Below are positions 7,901 through 16,222 of a DNA stretch of 36,588 nt, piece after piece. Position 1 is the stretch's first letter; every line of letters starts with the position of its first letter. The notes beneath the pieces were generated by a model. That model had not been told where the DNA came from and made no database searches. It was given only the letters and a program-made list of their open reading frames with translations. Origin of the DNA: Flammeovirgaceae bacterium (lineage in GTDB: Bacteria; Bacteroidota; Bacteroidia; Cytophagales; Cyclobacteriaceae); NCBI GenBank assembly GCA_027487845.1, contig JAIYCV010000043.1, positions 1-36,588 of the forward strand, read 5' to 3'. A program made the translations under genes and the position numbers.

Positions 7901-7912
7901 TGATTTTTGTCA
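7901..7912. promoter_or_regulatory. Crp/Fnr-type operator (TGA-N6-TCA) before the kinase gene
   Basis: TGATTTTTGTCA is a TGA-N6-TCA dyad, the core of Fnr/FixK boxes. The 15 bases AGATGATTTTTGTCA are repeated exactly upstream of ccoNO (18448-18462). It is centred about 50 bases before the kinase ATG and 93 before the usp start, so it could serve both. The likely binder is the receiver-Crp fusion encoded two genes downstream, which would make it autoregulatory. Confidence 0.55.
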
Positions 7913-7928
7913 AGTAGCATTAGCGGAG

Positions 7929-7936
7929 TATCTTGC
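7929..7936 (+). promoter_or_regulatory. Possible -7 box of the kinase/regulator operon
   Basis: TATCTTGC resembles the Bacteroidota -7 consensus TAnnTTTG and is placed about 20 bases before the kinase ATG. The upstream TGA-N6-TCA dyad ends about 16 bases before it, close to where a class II Crp-type activator would touch polymerase. No clear -33 box is seen, as expected for an activated promoter. Confidence 0.4.
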
Positions 7937-7956
7937 ACTATTACTAAATTTTTACA

Positions 7957-9216
7957 ATGAAGTCTTCCCCATTATTATTTATTTCTGATGATGCCTTTCG
8001 CGAAATATTTCAAAGTATGGCAGAAGGAATAGTGATGGTAGACGAAAATGGAATAATCGTTGCGTCTAATCCGGTAATCGAACAAATTTTCGGATATGCC
8101 AAGCATGAATTGGATGGAATGCCGTTAGAGAATTTACTACCCGAAAGATTTCGCGGCCGCCATAAGAATTTGAGGCTCGGTTACAACGCACATCCCGAAC
8201 CAAAACGAATGGGAATCGGCAGGGATTTAGTGGCACTTAGGAAAGATGGAAAAGAGTTTCCTGTTGAGATAAGCCTTAGCTACACCCGTGTAATAAATAG
8301 ACTGGTGATCATCGCATTTGTCAGCGACATTTCTCTCAGAAAAAAGTCGGAAGATGCACTAAAGGAGAGCGAAGAACAACTGGCGGTTTATGCTGGCGAG
8401 TTAGAAAAAAAAGTGAGTGCACGCACAGATGATTTAAACAAAACAATCCGCGAACTTGAAAAAGAAATAAACGAGCGCAAAAAGGCCGAAGCAGAAGCTC
8501 GCAACGCGTTGGAAAAGGAACGTGAATTGAATGACCTTAAGTCTAAATTTGTATCCATTGCGTCTCATGAGTTTAGAACACCGTTAAGCACAATATTAAG
8601 CTCTATTTCATTGGTAGATCAATATCGCCAAAGAAATGAAATTGATAAAATGGGCAAACACACACAACGCGTTCGGAATTCGGTAGATCATCTTACCAGT
8701 ATCCTAAATGATTTTTTATCGCTAGGGAAACTCGAAGAAGGCAAGATTGATGTTGTTGATGAACCCATCCAGTTAAACTCATTACTGCAGGACATTCAAG
8801 AGGAGCTAGATCAGACGTTAAAACCAGGTCAAGCAATTATTGTTGAATTGGAAAATACTGAAGAGACGATCACTTCTGATTCACGTATTATACGAAACAT
8901 TCTTTTTAATCTTCTTTCTAACGCCAGCAAATATTCTAATAACGACAAAAAAATTAGTGTTTTCGTCCGCAGAGAAAAGGCTACGTTAGTCATGCGAATA
9001 AAAGATGAAGGAATTGGCATTCCGCAGGAAGATCAAAAGCACTTATTCGATCGGTTCTTTCGGGCTAGTAACGCTTCCTCTATTCAAGGCACTGGCCTAG
9101 GTCTCCATATAGTGAAACGGTATGTAGAATTGCTCAATGGAACAATCAGCTTTGAGAGCGAAGTTATGGGAGGAACCACATTTATAGTTTCAATTCCATT
9201 AAAAATCAATATCTAA
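7957..9216 (+). CDS. Soluble PAS histidine kinase, FixL-like
   Basis: This 419-residue protein has a PAS domain (about 12-128), a coiled coil (130-195), a HisKA domain with phospho-acceptor H204 in SIASHEFRTP, and an HATPase domain with N-box N318/N322 (FNLLSNASKY), G1 (DEGIG, 350-354) and G2 (GTGLGL, 378-383). There is no membrane segment, so it senses a cytoplasmic signal. The PAS domain has H69 and R89 twenty residues apart, in RGRH and MGIGRDL. In Bradyrhizobium FixL the heme ligand H200 and oxygen-gating R220 have the same spacing. Many non-heme PAS domains share parts of this pattern, so heme binding is likely but not proven. It lies four bases before the response regulator gene and near the cbb3 genes, supporting an oxygen-sensing role. 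Confidence 0.85.
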   Translation: MKSSPLLFISDDAFREIFQSMAEGIVMVDENGIIVASNPVIEQIFGYAKHELDGMPLENLLPERFRGRHKNLRLGYNAHPEPKRMGIGRDLVALRKDGKEFPVEISLSYTRVINRLVIIAFVSDISLRKKSEDALKESEEQLAVYAGELEKKVSARTDDLNKTIRELEKEINERKKAEAEARNALEKERELNDLKSKFVSIASHEFRTPLSTILSSISLVDQYRQRNEIDKMGKHTQRVRNSVDHLTSILNDFLSLGKLEEGKIDVVDEPIQLNSLLQDIQEELDQTLKPGQAIIVELENTEETITSDSRIIRNILFNLLSNASKYSNNDKKISVFVRREKATLVMRIKDEGIGIPQEDQKHLFDRFFRASNASSIQGTGLGLHIVKRYVELLNGTISFESEVMGGTTFIVSIPLKINI

Positions 9217-9220
9217 CGTT

Positions 9221-10279
9221 ATGAAGATTCTTTTAATTGAGGACAATCTAGAAATTAGGGAGAATACAAGTGAGATACTATCGCTGGCTAATTATGAAGT
9301 CATTGCCGCTGAGAATGGGAAAATTGGAGTGGAACTTGCTCAACGCGAACTGCCTGATCTGATTGTTTGTGATATTATGATGCCCGAATTAGATGGCTAT
9401 GGCGTGCTTCACATCTTAAATAAAAAAAAAGAGACGGAAAGTATTCCATTTATTTTTTTAACAGCAAAAACTGAACTCACCGACATTCGCAAAGGAATGA
9501 ACTTGGGTGCCGATGACTATCTCACAAAACCATTTAGTGATACAGAATTATTAGCTGCTATAGAAACACGTCTAAAAAAATACTCCATCCGCTCAAAAAA
9601 ATATGAGACAACTTCGGAGGGATTGGCTCATTTTATCAGCGATGCAAAAAAGACATTACACCTAAAGGAGCTTTGCAACAATAACAAAACACGCCTTTAT
9701 AAAAAGCGAAGTGAATTGTTTACAGAGGGCGATGCTCCCCGCTTTCTATTTTTCATCCAACAAGGCAGCATAAAAAGTCTTAAATCACATGCCGATGGCA
9801 AGGAGTTCATCACTAACCTCTATAAGACGGGAGACTTCTTTGGCTTCGAGCCGTTACTTGAACACAACACCTATTTAGAATCAGCAGTAGCGTTAGAAGA
9901 TTCTGAGATTGTATTAATACCGAAGGACGATTTCCTCACGTTATTATACAGTCATTCAGATATTGCCGCGAGTTTTATTGGCATGCTTTGTAAAAAAGTT
10001 CTTGAGAAAGAAAAGCAATTACTACACTTAGCATATAACTCCGTGAGGCAGCGAACGGCCGAGGCCCTACTAAAATTGGAAAAGCTAAATGAAGGTAAAG
10101 ATAAAATAAGCATTGCCCGCGAAGACCTAGCCAAAATTGTCGGGACGGCATCAGAATCGGTGATACGTGTATTATCTGATTTTAAAGACGAGGGCCTAAT
10201 AGAAATAGAAACGGGAAAGATAAAGATTTGCCATGCTGCAAAACTTGAGAAAGTAGTGCGATGGAGTGTGGCAAGGTAA
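9221..10279 (+). CDS. Response regulator: receiver fused to a Crp/Fnr-type regulator
   Basis: Residues 1-118 form a receiver domain with E7/D8, phospho-acceptor D51 (VCDIMMPELDG), T81 and K103 (YLTKPF). Residues about 145-265 are a cyclic-nucleotide-binding-type beta barrel (LFTEGDAPRFLFFIQQGSIK), and about 280-345 a Crp-type winged helix. The recognition helix carries E312 and R316 (ESVIR), which in Crp and Fnr contact the TGA half-site. No N-terminal cysteine cluster is seen, so it is not an iron-sulphur Fnr. It probably turns the kinase signal directly into binding at TGA-N6-TCA sites, combining the roles that FixJ and FixK split in rhizobia. It is in an operon with the kinase. Confidence 0.85.
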   Translation: MKILLIEDNLEIRENTSEILSLANYEVIAAENGKIGVELAQRELPDLIVCDIMMPELDGYGVLHILNKKKETESIPFIFLTAKTELTDIRKGMNLGADDYLTKPFSDTELLAAIETRLKKYSIRSKKYETTSEGLAHFISDAKKTLHLKELCNNNKTRLYKKRSELFTEGDAPRFLFFIQQGSIKSLKSHADGKEFITNLYKTGDFFGFEPLLEHNTYLESAVALEDSEIVLIPKDDFLTLLYSHSDIAASFIGMLCKKVLEKEKQLLHLAYNSVRQRTAEALLKLEKLNEGKDKISIAREDLAKIVGTASESVIRVLSDFKDEGLIEIETGKIKICHAAKLEKVVRWSVAR

Positions 10280-10298
10280 ATTAATACGGTTTTTTTTG

Positions 10299-10306
10299 TA
10301 GTTTTG
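10299..10306 (+). promoter_or_regulatory. Possible -7 box before the PorE-like gene
   Basis: TAGTTTTG fits TAnnTTTG exactly and lies 35 bases before the ATG. No convincing TTTG -33 box is present at the usual distance; a T-run precedes it. Confidence 0.35.
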
Positions 10307-10340
10307 ATGTCGTTCGTTTTGTCTAAGTTGACATTAAACT

Positions 10341-12332
10341 ATGAAGTTAAAAAAAATACTCTCGGCTGGCATCCTTGGAATTTTATTGGTTGGCTCAAGT
10401 TATGCACAAAACGCGAAAGCATTAATCGCTGAAGGCGATCGACATTATAGCAAGAAAAAATATAAAGAGGCAATCCAATCCTTTCAGCAGGCGCTGGACA
10501 TAAACCCAGACGATGCTGAAGTAAACTTTAAAATCGGATCAGCTTACCTGTATTCGGATACCAAATCGAAAGCAGCATTTTTTATTGATAAAGCATATAA
10601 GTTAAACCCTTATATTGACGATAAAATCGACTATAACCTCGGATTGGCATTTCAGAATACCAATAATTTTAGGCAAGCGATTAAACACTTCGAGGCATTT
10701 AGAAAGAAGAATAAAACGCTGGCTGGCTTGGCCACTATTCGGATAAAGCAATGCATTCTTGCCGATTCTCTAGTACGCAATGAGTTAAATGTGGTAATAG
10801 AAAATATCGGCTCCACTATCAATTCTCCTTTTGAAGATTACGCACCTTTAATTTCACCCGATGGCAATTCGTTGATCTTTACTTCGAATCGCGAGATAAA
10901 TAGAAACGGCACCCATAAAGAAGATATTTATAAAACTTCAAAGAGCGATGGTAAGTGGAATGAACCAGAAAAAATTACATCTATCAATACCGATCAAAAT
11001 GATGCGGCATCATCGCTTTCACCCGATGGTAAAACAATGTTCCTTTATTATGAAGTATTTGCAGGAGACATCTATGAATCTACTTTTGATGGACAAAAAT
11101 GGAGTAAACCCGCTGCTCTTAATAAAAACATAAATACGAAAGAATATCAAGAGACTTCCGCGAGTGTTTCCCCTGACGGTAAAAAACTTTATTTTGCAAG
11201 CAGTAGGCCGGGTGGCTACGGTGGGCTAGATATCTACATGAGTACCCGTGAAGCAAACGGTGAATGGGGAAAAGGTTTTAACGTTGGGGGGATGATTAAT
11301 ACAAAAGGCGATGAAGATTCACCTTACATCCATTACGATGGAACTACGTTGTATTTTTCATCCAATGGTCATCCAGTCATTGGTAATTCTGATATCTTTT
11401 ATTCGGAATTTAAAAACAGAAAGTGGTCAAAAGCCATCAACCTAGGGTACCCCATCAACTCCTGGGAGTATGATGGCTTTTTCAGTATATCGCCTGATAA
11501 GAAAACTGCCTATTTTGCTACAGTAAAAGAAGCCGGCACTGGTGGGAGCGACATCTACCAAGTTAAATTTTTAGAACCGAGGTATAAATCGCAGCAGAAA
11601 AACGCATTGCCAATAGCTGAGAAACCAAAAAATGACGATTATAAAAAGAACGACTTTACTGATCCACTAATTAAAAAACTTAAGGAACAAAAAGTAGTAA
11701 CATTGCTCCGCGGAAAAGTGATTGACGAGGCAAATGCGGGTGCATTAAACGCAACTATTAGTTTACTCGACAATAATACTCAAAAACTTCTTTCCAAAAT
11801 TAGCACCGATCCACAGACCGGAGAATTTGAATTGGTAATACCACATGATGGGAATTATGCTGTAATTACTGAAAAGTTTGGTTATCTCTTCAATTCGTTG
11901 AATTTCACTCTTCCTAAGTTTAGTGAATACCAGGAGGTAGATACCCATATCATTCTCACAGCTGCTCAACAGGGCGCTAAATCCATTCTGAAAAATATTT
12001 TTTTTAAAAGTGGAGAATATGAAATTAACGCCCAATCAACCGCTGAATTGAATAAAATATTTGATCTTCTCAACAGCAATCCGTTATTGAAAATTCAGAT
12101 TAACGGTCACACCGATAACCAAGGATCGGCCGCGGCCAATAAAGTTCTTTCTTCAAAACGTGCAACTTCAGTTATAAACTATTTGATTAGCAAAGGCGTG
12201 AGTGCCGCCAGAGTTTCAGCAAAAGGATATGGATCAGACAGACCAATCGTTTCAAACGATGATGAAAAAGAAGGGCGTGAGCTTAACAGAAGAACGGAGC
12301 TTGAAATTACTTCGGCTGGCAGACAACAATAG
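10341..12332 (+). CDS. PorE-like TPR / beta-propeller / OmpA-domain protein
   Basis: This 663-residue exported protein has a signal peptide (1-22, ending SSYAQ), tetratricopeptide repeats (about 28-140), a PD40-type beta-propeller (about 165-415) with repeated LSPDGKTMFL-, VSPDGKKLYFAS- and SPDKKTAYFA-like blades, a carboxypeptidase-regulatory-like domain (about 450-530) and a C-terminal OmpA peptidoglycan-binding domain (about 545-660; GHTDNQGSAAANKVLSSKRA and NRRTELE). This is the domain order of PorE (PG1058) of Porphyromonas, an anchor of the type IX secretion machinery. PorE is a lipoprotein, but no lipobox Cys is seen here. Many paralogues with this layout exist in Cytophagales, so orthology is not certain. 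Its 3' end overlaps the convergent tauE/safE-like gene by 26 bases. Confidence 0.8.
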   Translation: MKLKKILSAGILGILLVGSSYAQNAKALIAEGDRHYSKKKYKEAIQSFQQALDINPDDAEVNFKIGSAYLYSDTKSKAAFFIDKAYKLNPYIDDKIDYNLGLAFQNTNNFRQAIKHFEAFRKKNKTLAGLATIRIKQCILADSLVRNELNVVIENIGSTINSPFEDYAPLISPDGNSLIFTSNREINRNGTHKEDIYKTSKSDGKWNEPEKITSINTDQNDAASSLSPDGKTMFLYYEVFAGDIYESTFDGQKWSKPAALNKNINTKEYQETSASVSPDGKKLYFASSRPGGYGGLDIYMSTREANGEWGKGFNVGGMINTKGDEDSPYIHYDGTTLYFSSNGHPVIGNSDIFYSEFKNRKWSKAINLGYPINSWEYDGFFSISPDKKTAYFATVKEAGTGGSDIYQVKFLEPRYKSQQKNALPIAEKPKNDDYKKNDFTDPLIKKLKEQKVVTLLRGKVIDEANAGALNATISLLDNNTQKLLSKISTDPQTGEFELVIPHDGNYAVITEKFGYLFNSLNFTLPKFSEYQEVDTHIILTAAQQGAKSILKNIFFKSGEYEINAQSTAELNKIFDLLNSNPLLKIQINGHTDNQGSAAANKVLSSKRATSVINYLISKGVSAARVSAKGYGSDRPIVSNDDEKEGRELNRRTELEITSAGRQQ

Positions 12333-12984
12333 AAGCCGCAACTGAATTGCCTGAATGCTGCCAAAAAACCCTTGCAATTAGAACTACTCCAACTGCTAGC
12401 ATGGCCACAACAGTTAGTTTGTGAAAGTTAAACCTAATCTTTTTTAAAAAATTCTGCGCAAAAGAGGTCAACCCGACCATTACCGGAAACGTGCCTAGAC
12501 CAAAAAAAAACATAAATAAAAATCCACCCATTATACTTGGTAAAATAATACAATAGGTTAAAGCCAAGTAGGTTAAACCACAAGGCAATAATCCGTTTAA
12601 AAAACCAAGCACAAAAAGTGACAGTATATTTCTCTTAGCAAGAAATCTTGAAAATATTTTTTTAACAAACGTTGCAAATTTCTGCATCGAGTTGGCAATT
12701 AAGGGAAGCTTAAAATTAGTTGCACCAACCAAACCCAATACAATTAGTAAGCCACCAAGACTCACAGAAAATAAAGTTTGAAATTGAGAGAAGTTAAAGA
12801 GCGAACCAAACTCACTGATTAAGGCCCCTTGAATACCGTAGCAAATAACGCGTGCACCATTATACACAACTCGATTTAAAAAAAAAGGCGATTGCCAATT
12901 TGTAACAGCCATTACCAACGGGCTGCACATTCCCAAACAATGAAAACTACCCAGAAAGCCAAGTACGAAAGCTGCTAGCATCAT
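12307..12984 (-). CDS. TauE/SafE-like (DsbD-type) membrane protein of the cbb3 cluster
   Basis: This 225-residue protein has about six membrane segments and the opening FVLGFLGSFHCLGMCSPLVMA, with H and two C in the first helix, and a second half repeating the theme (LGFLNGLLPCGLTYLAL). This is the family often placed last in Bacteroidota cbb3 operons and annotated as sulfite exporter TauE/SafE or UreH-like. The paired H-C-x3-C and PCG motifs suggest metal, probably copper, or thiol handling for oxidase assembly rather than sulfite export. Its ATG overlaps the TAA of ccoH (TAATG), so translation is coupled. The 3' end overlaps the PorE-like gene tail to tail. Confidence 0.75.
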   Translation of the reverse strand: MMLAAFVLGFLGSFHCLGMCSPLVMAVTNWQSPFFLNRVVYNGARVICYGIQGALISEFGSLFNFSQFQTLFSVSLGGLLIVLGLVGATNFKLPLIANSMQKFATFVKKIFSRFLAKRNILSLFVLGFLNGLLPCGLTYLALTYCIILPSIMGGFLFMFFFGLGTFPVMVGLTSFAQNFLKKIRFNFHKLTVVAMLAVGVVLIARVFWQHSGNSVAASIVVCQPK

Positions 12985-13412
12985 TAAAGTTTAATAATAT
13001 CCTCAACGTAAAATTCTTTCCCATACATTGTCCAAAACATTTTGGCGCGATACATGCCAGAAGGTAACGATGCAACATCCAAACGCAATACACTATCTGT
13101 CTGAGATTCTATTTTAAATTTCACGTCAAGTCGACCATCAGAAGGTCTAAACAATCGAAGTTCTCCGTTCTCAACTAAAGAAAGTTTGTTAAACACTACA
13201 TTCAAATCAGAACCACTTTTTTGAAAAGAAGGCTTGCTAACGAGTTGTTCAGCATTATTCAATCGTTGAATCTGCTGCTGATAATTGAGTTCATCCTTAT
13301 AATAGTCTTTTGAAACCAAGGGCATATCCTGCTTTACGCATATGTATACTAAAACAAAAATGAAGGTCGCAAAAAAAAGAAAGGCCGCAACAATTGATTT
13401 TCCCCAATTCAT
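12984..13412 (-). CDS. ccoH: CcoH/FixH family cbb3 oxidase assembly protein
   Basis: This 142-residue protein has one N-terminal membrane helix (about residues 7-27) followed by DMPLVSKDYYKDELNYQQQI, the FixH signature, and then a small beta-rich periplasmic domain ending GMYRAKMFWTMYGKEFYVE. FixH/CcoH binds the cbb3 subunits and is needed for stable assembly. It overlaps the upstream ccoG gene by four bases (ATGA) and the downstream tauE/safE-like gene by one, so the three are translated as a coupled unit. Confidence 0.88.
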   Translation of the reverse strand: MNWGKSIVAAFLFFATFIFVLVYICVKQDMPLVSKDYYKDELNYQQQIQRLNNAEQLVSKPSFQKSGSDLNVVFNKLSLVENGELRLFRPSDGRLDVKFKIESQTDSVLRLDVASLPSGMYRAKMFWTMYGKEFYVEDIIKL

Positions 13413-14854
13413 AGTTTTATTTTTTTGAATGTTGTTATCGGCCCGATGAACTTCACTTTGATTTTCTCAATTAGACGCCCATTTTCATAAACTCCCAAAT
13501 AGACAATACTTTTTGACTGTGTGATCTTATCTGCAGGAATTTTAAGAAAGCCAATAGTTTTTAACATGCCTTCAGCCGGCACTATGATTGGCTTGCCGTC
13601 CGGCTTCATAAAAATTGCATCAGCAGGTGATTCAACCTTCATCTCCAAAGGTAAATCGTTAAACGTTTTATTTACAAATTCTATATTGTACAAGTTTGTA
13701 ATGAATCCAATGTCATCCCGCTGGTAGAGAGTACCCGGCACTTTTAGAACCGTGGTTTCTACATCCGATCGAGTTAATAAGTTAAAACTCAAAAAGCTTA
13801 GGAGCCCAATAAGAACAATCACGTATCCAATCACACGCGGAGTTAACAAACGAACTACTCCGTTCTTAATCGAATTGTAGGAAGAATACCGAATAAGACC
13901 TTTAGGCTTATCAATTTTGAGCATCACTTCATCGCATGCATCAATACATGCTGTGCAGTTTACGCATTCAAGTTGAGTGCCATTACGTATATCAATTCCT
14001 GTAGGACAAACGTGCACGCAGAGTTTGCAGTCAATACAATCACCAGTTTTGGTTTCTTGTACTTTATTTTTTTGGATCTTTCCCCGCGGTTCGCCTCTCA
14101 ACCAGTCATAAGCAACCACGATGGAATCTTTAGTCAACAAAACACCCTGCAATCTCCCGTAAGGACAAACTACGACACAAGCCTGTTCACGAAAGCGGGC
14201 ATATACACCATAAAAAATAAGCGTAAAGGCAAAAAGCCCCGTAAATCCTGCGAGGTTTTGGCTAGGAGAATTCTGAATGATAGCCCATGTTTTTTCAACT
14301 CCGATTAAGTAGGCCATACAAGTGTGCGCAATGATTATAGAAATTGCTAAAAACACAACGTGTTTTGTTGTTTTTTTTACAACCTTTTCCATGGTAAATG
14401 GGGCGGCATTTAACCTGCGTTGGTCATTGGCATCGCCCTCTATCAGGTATTCTATTTTTCGAAACACCATTTCCATGAACAAGGTTTGCGGACACATCCA
14501 TCCGCACCAAATTCTTCCGAAAACAACCGTGAATAAAATGATGAAAACAAAAAACGTAATGAGCGTTAAAGCCAGCAAGATAAAATCCTGCGGCCAAAAT
14601 ACTTGTCCTAAAATAACAAACTTTCGTTCGAAAAAATTGAGCAATAATAGGGGCTGGCCAGAAATTGTAATGAAAGGACCACCCAGCAGTAAGGATAACA
14701 ATACCACAGTCACTACTATTCTCAGCTTATGATAGTAACCCGAGGGCTTTTTTGGATATACCCAAACGCGTTTGCCTTGCGCATCTACAGTGGCAATGGT
14801 GTTCCGGAATTGTTCATCGTATTGATATAAGTCACTGCTCTTTTCCATCACCAT
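13409..14854 (-). CDS. ccoG: CcoG/FixG cbb3 oxidase accessory iron-sulphur protein
   Basis: This integral membrane iron-sulphur protein is thought to reduce copper for the cbb3 active site. It has the family start RVWVYPKKPSGYYHKLR, membrane helices around 35-60, 80-105, 155-180 and 190-210, the cysteine pairs CGWMCP and CVVVCPYG, and a ferredoxin-like pair of 4Fe-4S motifs (CIDCKLCVHVCPTG and CVNCTACIDAC). A further helix and an Ig-like C-terminal domain follow. I chose the ATG giving MVMEKSSDLYQY (481 residues); an in-frame TTG eight codons upstream could also be used. It lies in the cco operon after ccoP. Confidence 0.9.
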   Translation of the reverse strand: MVMEKSSDLYQYDEQFRNTIATVDAQGKRVWVYPKKPSGYYHKLRIVVTVVLLSLLLGGPFITISGQPLLLLNFFERKFVILGQVFWPQDFILLALTLITFFVFIILFTVVFGRIWCGWMCPQTLFMEMVFRKIEYLIEGDANDQRRLNAAPFTMEKVVKKTTKHVVFLAISIIIAHTCMAYLIGVEKTWAIIQNSPSQNLAGFTGLFAFTLIFYGVYARFREQACVVVCPYGRLQGVLLTKDSIVVAYDWLRGEPRGKIQKNKVQETKTGDCIDCKLCVHVCPTGIDIRNGTQLECVNCTACIDACDEVMLKIDKPKGLIRYSSYNSIKNGVVRLLTPRVIGYVIVLIGLLSFLSFNLLTRSDVETTVLKVPGTLYQRDDIGFITNLYNIEFVNKTFNDLPLEMKVESPADAIFMKPDGKPIIVPAEGMLKTIGFLKIPADKITQSKSIVYLGVYENGRLIEKIKVKFIGPITTFKKIKL

Positions 14855-14888
14855 GAATTCATTTATATCTTTCACCAATCAACACCAA

Positions 14889-15914
14889 TTACTTAGCTAG
14901 TGCCTGAATTTTTACCGTGTCTAACTTTACTGCAGTACTGTCTTTTACTTGTGAGTCAACAGGCTTATACAAGACGCCTTGTGGTGCTTTGGCATTAGCT
15001 GGATTGGTGCCTTGCAAACTCATGACATAAAAAGCAACTGCTTTCACGTCTGACGGACTCATGGCCTTGCCCCACATCGGCATACCTTTCTCAACAACAC
15101 CATTTTTTATAGTACTGTATATGCTTTTAATATCTCCACCATGCAGCCAATATGGATCGGTAATATTTGGCCCAATCGCATTACCACCCCCATCATTACG
15201 ATGGCATGGCACGCAACTTCCAGAAAACACTAGCTTGCCCTTACTTAAAATGGCATCGTCCTTGGTATATACTAATGCATTCTCGTCAATTGCAGCGGTT
15301 GGTTGACTGGCTAAAAAGGCTTTGGCTTTTTGATCTGCCAATGCTACCTCATTCTCATACTCTTGACCAGAAAGTGGAAGAGAACCAATTATGTGGAAGG
15401 CCACCAGGTAAAATACACCCCAAACTATGGTGCCATAAAACAACAACTTCCACCAAGGGGGCAAATGATTATCTAGTTCGCGAATACCATCATAATCGTG
15501 CCCCATGTCTAAATTCTCTTCTTCCGATAAGGGTCTTAGTGAATTCCATCGAAGCCAAGTCTTCTCCCAAAATGAAATCTCTTTCACGTAAGCCAAGCCC
15601 AATTTCTCAGCTCGTTCTTTTGCAGCTCGCTCGATGAATAAATTTAGAATGCGCAACGCAAAGGCAGCTGTTATCAGTACCAAAATAACAGTTACTAAAA
15701 CCAAGACTGAAACTAAATAAAGTGGGAAAAGCGGATGATTAAAAGGATCTGACCAAAAAGTAGACCTTCCACTTGACTGATCCTGCGCCCAACCAGTTGA
15801 TGCTATCAAAAGCAACACTACAATGGACGTAAACTTCTTACTATTTTGCTGCCTTTCTCGCAATTGCTCGCAAATACCTTTAATCGATTTCTTCGTTTGA
15901 TCGAGGTTGTTCAT
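14889..15914 (-). CDS. ccoP: CcoP: cbb3 oxidase subunit III, monoheme cytochrome c
   Basis: This is the electron-entry subunit of cbb3 oxidase. With the ATG giving MNNLDQTKKSIKG it is 341 residues; longer readings add a stretch that includes an intercistronic hairpin and no family sequence. A signal-like segment ending STGWAQ is followed by a membrane helix (LYLVSVLVLVTVILVLITAA), a linker with the CcoP motif ELDNHLPPWWKLLFYGTIVWGV, and one cytochrome c domain with CVPCH and axial Met in KGMPMWG. Proteobacterial CcoP has two CxxCH hemes; here only one is present, as in other Bacteroidota. It sits between ccoQ and ccoG. Confidence 0.9.
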   Translation of the reverse strand: MNNLDQTKKSIKGICEQLRERQQNSKKFTSIVVLLLIASTGWAQDQSSGRSTFWSDPFNHPLFPLYLVSVLVLVTVILVLITAAFALRILNLFIERAAKERAEKLGLAYVKEISFWEKTWLRWNSLRPLSEEENLDMGHDYDGIRELDNHLPPWWKLLFYGTIVWGVFYLVAFHIIGSLPLSGQEYENEVALADQKAKAFLASQPTAAIDENALVYTKDDAILSKGKLVFSGSCVPCHRNDGGGNAIGPNITDPYWLHGGDIKSIYSTIKNGVVEKGMPMWGKAMSPSDVKAVAFYVMSLQGTNPANAKAPQGVLYKPVDSQVKDSTAVKLDTVKIQALAK

Positions 15915-15930
15915 TTTATTTTGTTTGATT

Positions 15931-15951
15931 TCGCATGTCATTGTCATGCGA
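15931..15951 (-). promoter_or_regulatory. Intercistronic hairpin between ccoQ and ccoP
   Basis: TCGCATG and CATGCGA form a perfect 7-bp stem with a 7-base loop, 17 bases before the chosen ccoP ATG. No T-run follows, so it is not a terminator. It may set relative levels of ccoNO-ccoQ and ccoP or protect a processed mRNA end. Two in-frame ATGs lie in or beside it and would be occluded by the stem, which supports the downstream ccoP start. Confidence 0.4.
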
Positions 15952-15987
15952 TGAGGTCTATCATCTCGGTAAGGATTCATAGCTGCT

Positions 15988-16179
15988 CTAGTTAGGTTGT
16001 TTAACAAATGTTTTAGTGCCACCATCGTTCAAAGGCATCTGCTTCATGGTATCGATAAATTTCTTATCGGAAGTAAATACCCACCATAGTAGGCAGAGAA
16101 AAAAGAGAAAGAATATCACGAAAGAGACTACCGGCCAGATGGCGATGTTGTCTATGTTTTGAAGCACATTTTTATACAT
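15988..16179 (-). CDS. ccoQ: CcoQ-like small subunit of cbb3 oxidase
   Basis: This 63-residue protein has one membrane helix (WPVVSFVIFFLFFLCLLWWVF) and a short charged C-terminus (TSDKKFIDTMKQMPLNDGG). Size, topology and position between ccoNO and ccoP identify it as the FixQ/CcoQ subunit, which stabilises the complex. Sequence conservation in this family is low, so position carries much of the weight. Confidence 0.8.
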   Translation of the reverse strand: MYKNVLQNIDNIAIWPVVSFVIFFLFFLCLLWWVFTSDKKFIDTMKQMPLNDGGTKTFVKQPN

Positions 16180-16222
16180 GATAAAAGCTTGTTTATAATG
16201 TTAGATATGAAAGGTCAGGATC

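Noticed and set aside
12307..12984. Sulfite exporter function for the TauE/SafE-like protein
   Set aside because: Its place in the cbb3 operon and its paired Cys/His motifs point to metal or thiol handling; the sulfite label is inherited from the family name.
14322..14732. 136-codon plus-strand ORF opposite ccoG
   Set aside because: It is antisense to conserved iron-sulphur protein sequence with no recognisable domain.
15914..16025. N-terminal extension of CcoP overlapping ccoQ
   Set aside because: The extra 37 residues overlap ccoQ, run through a hairpin and lack CcoP features; the ATG at 15914 gives a normal N-terminus.
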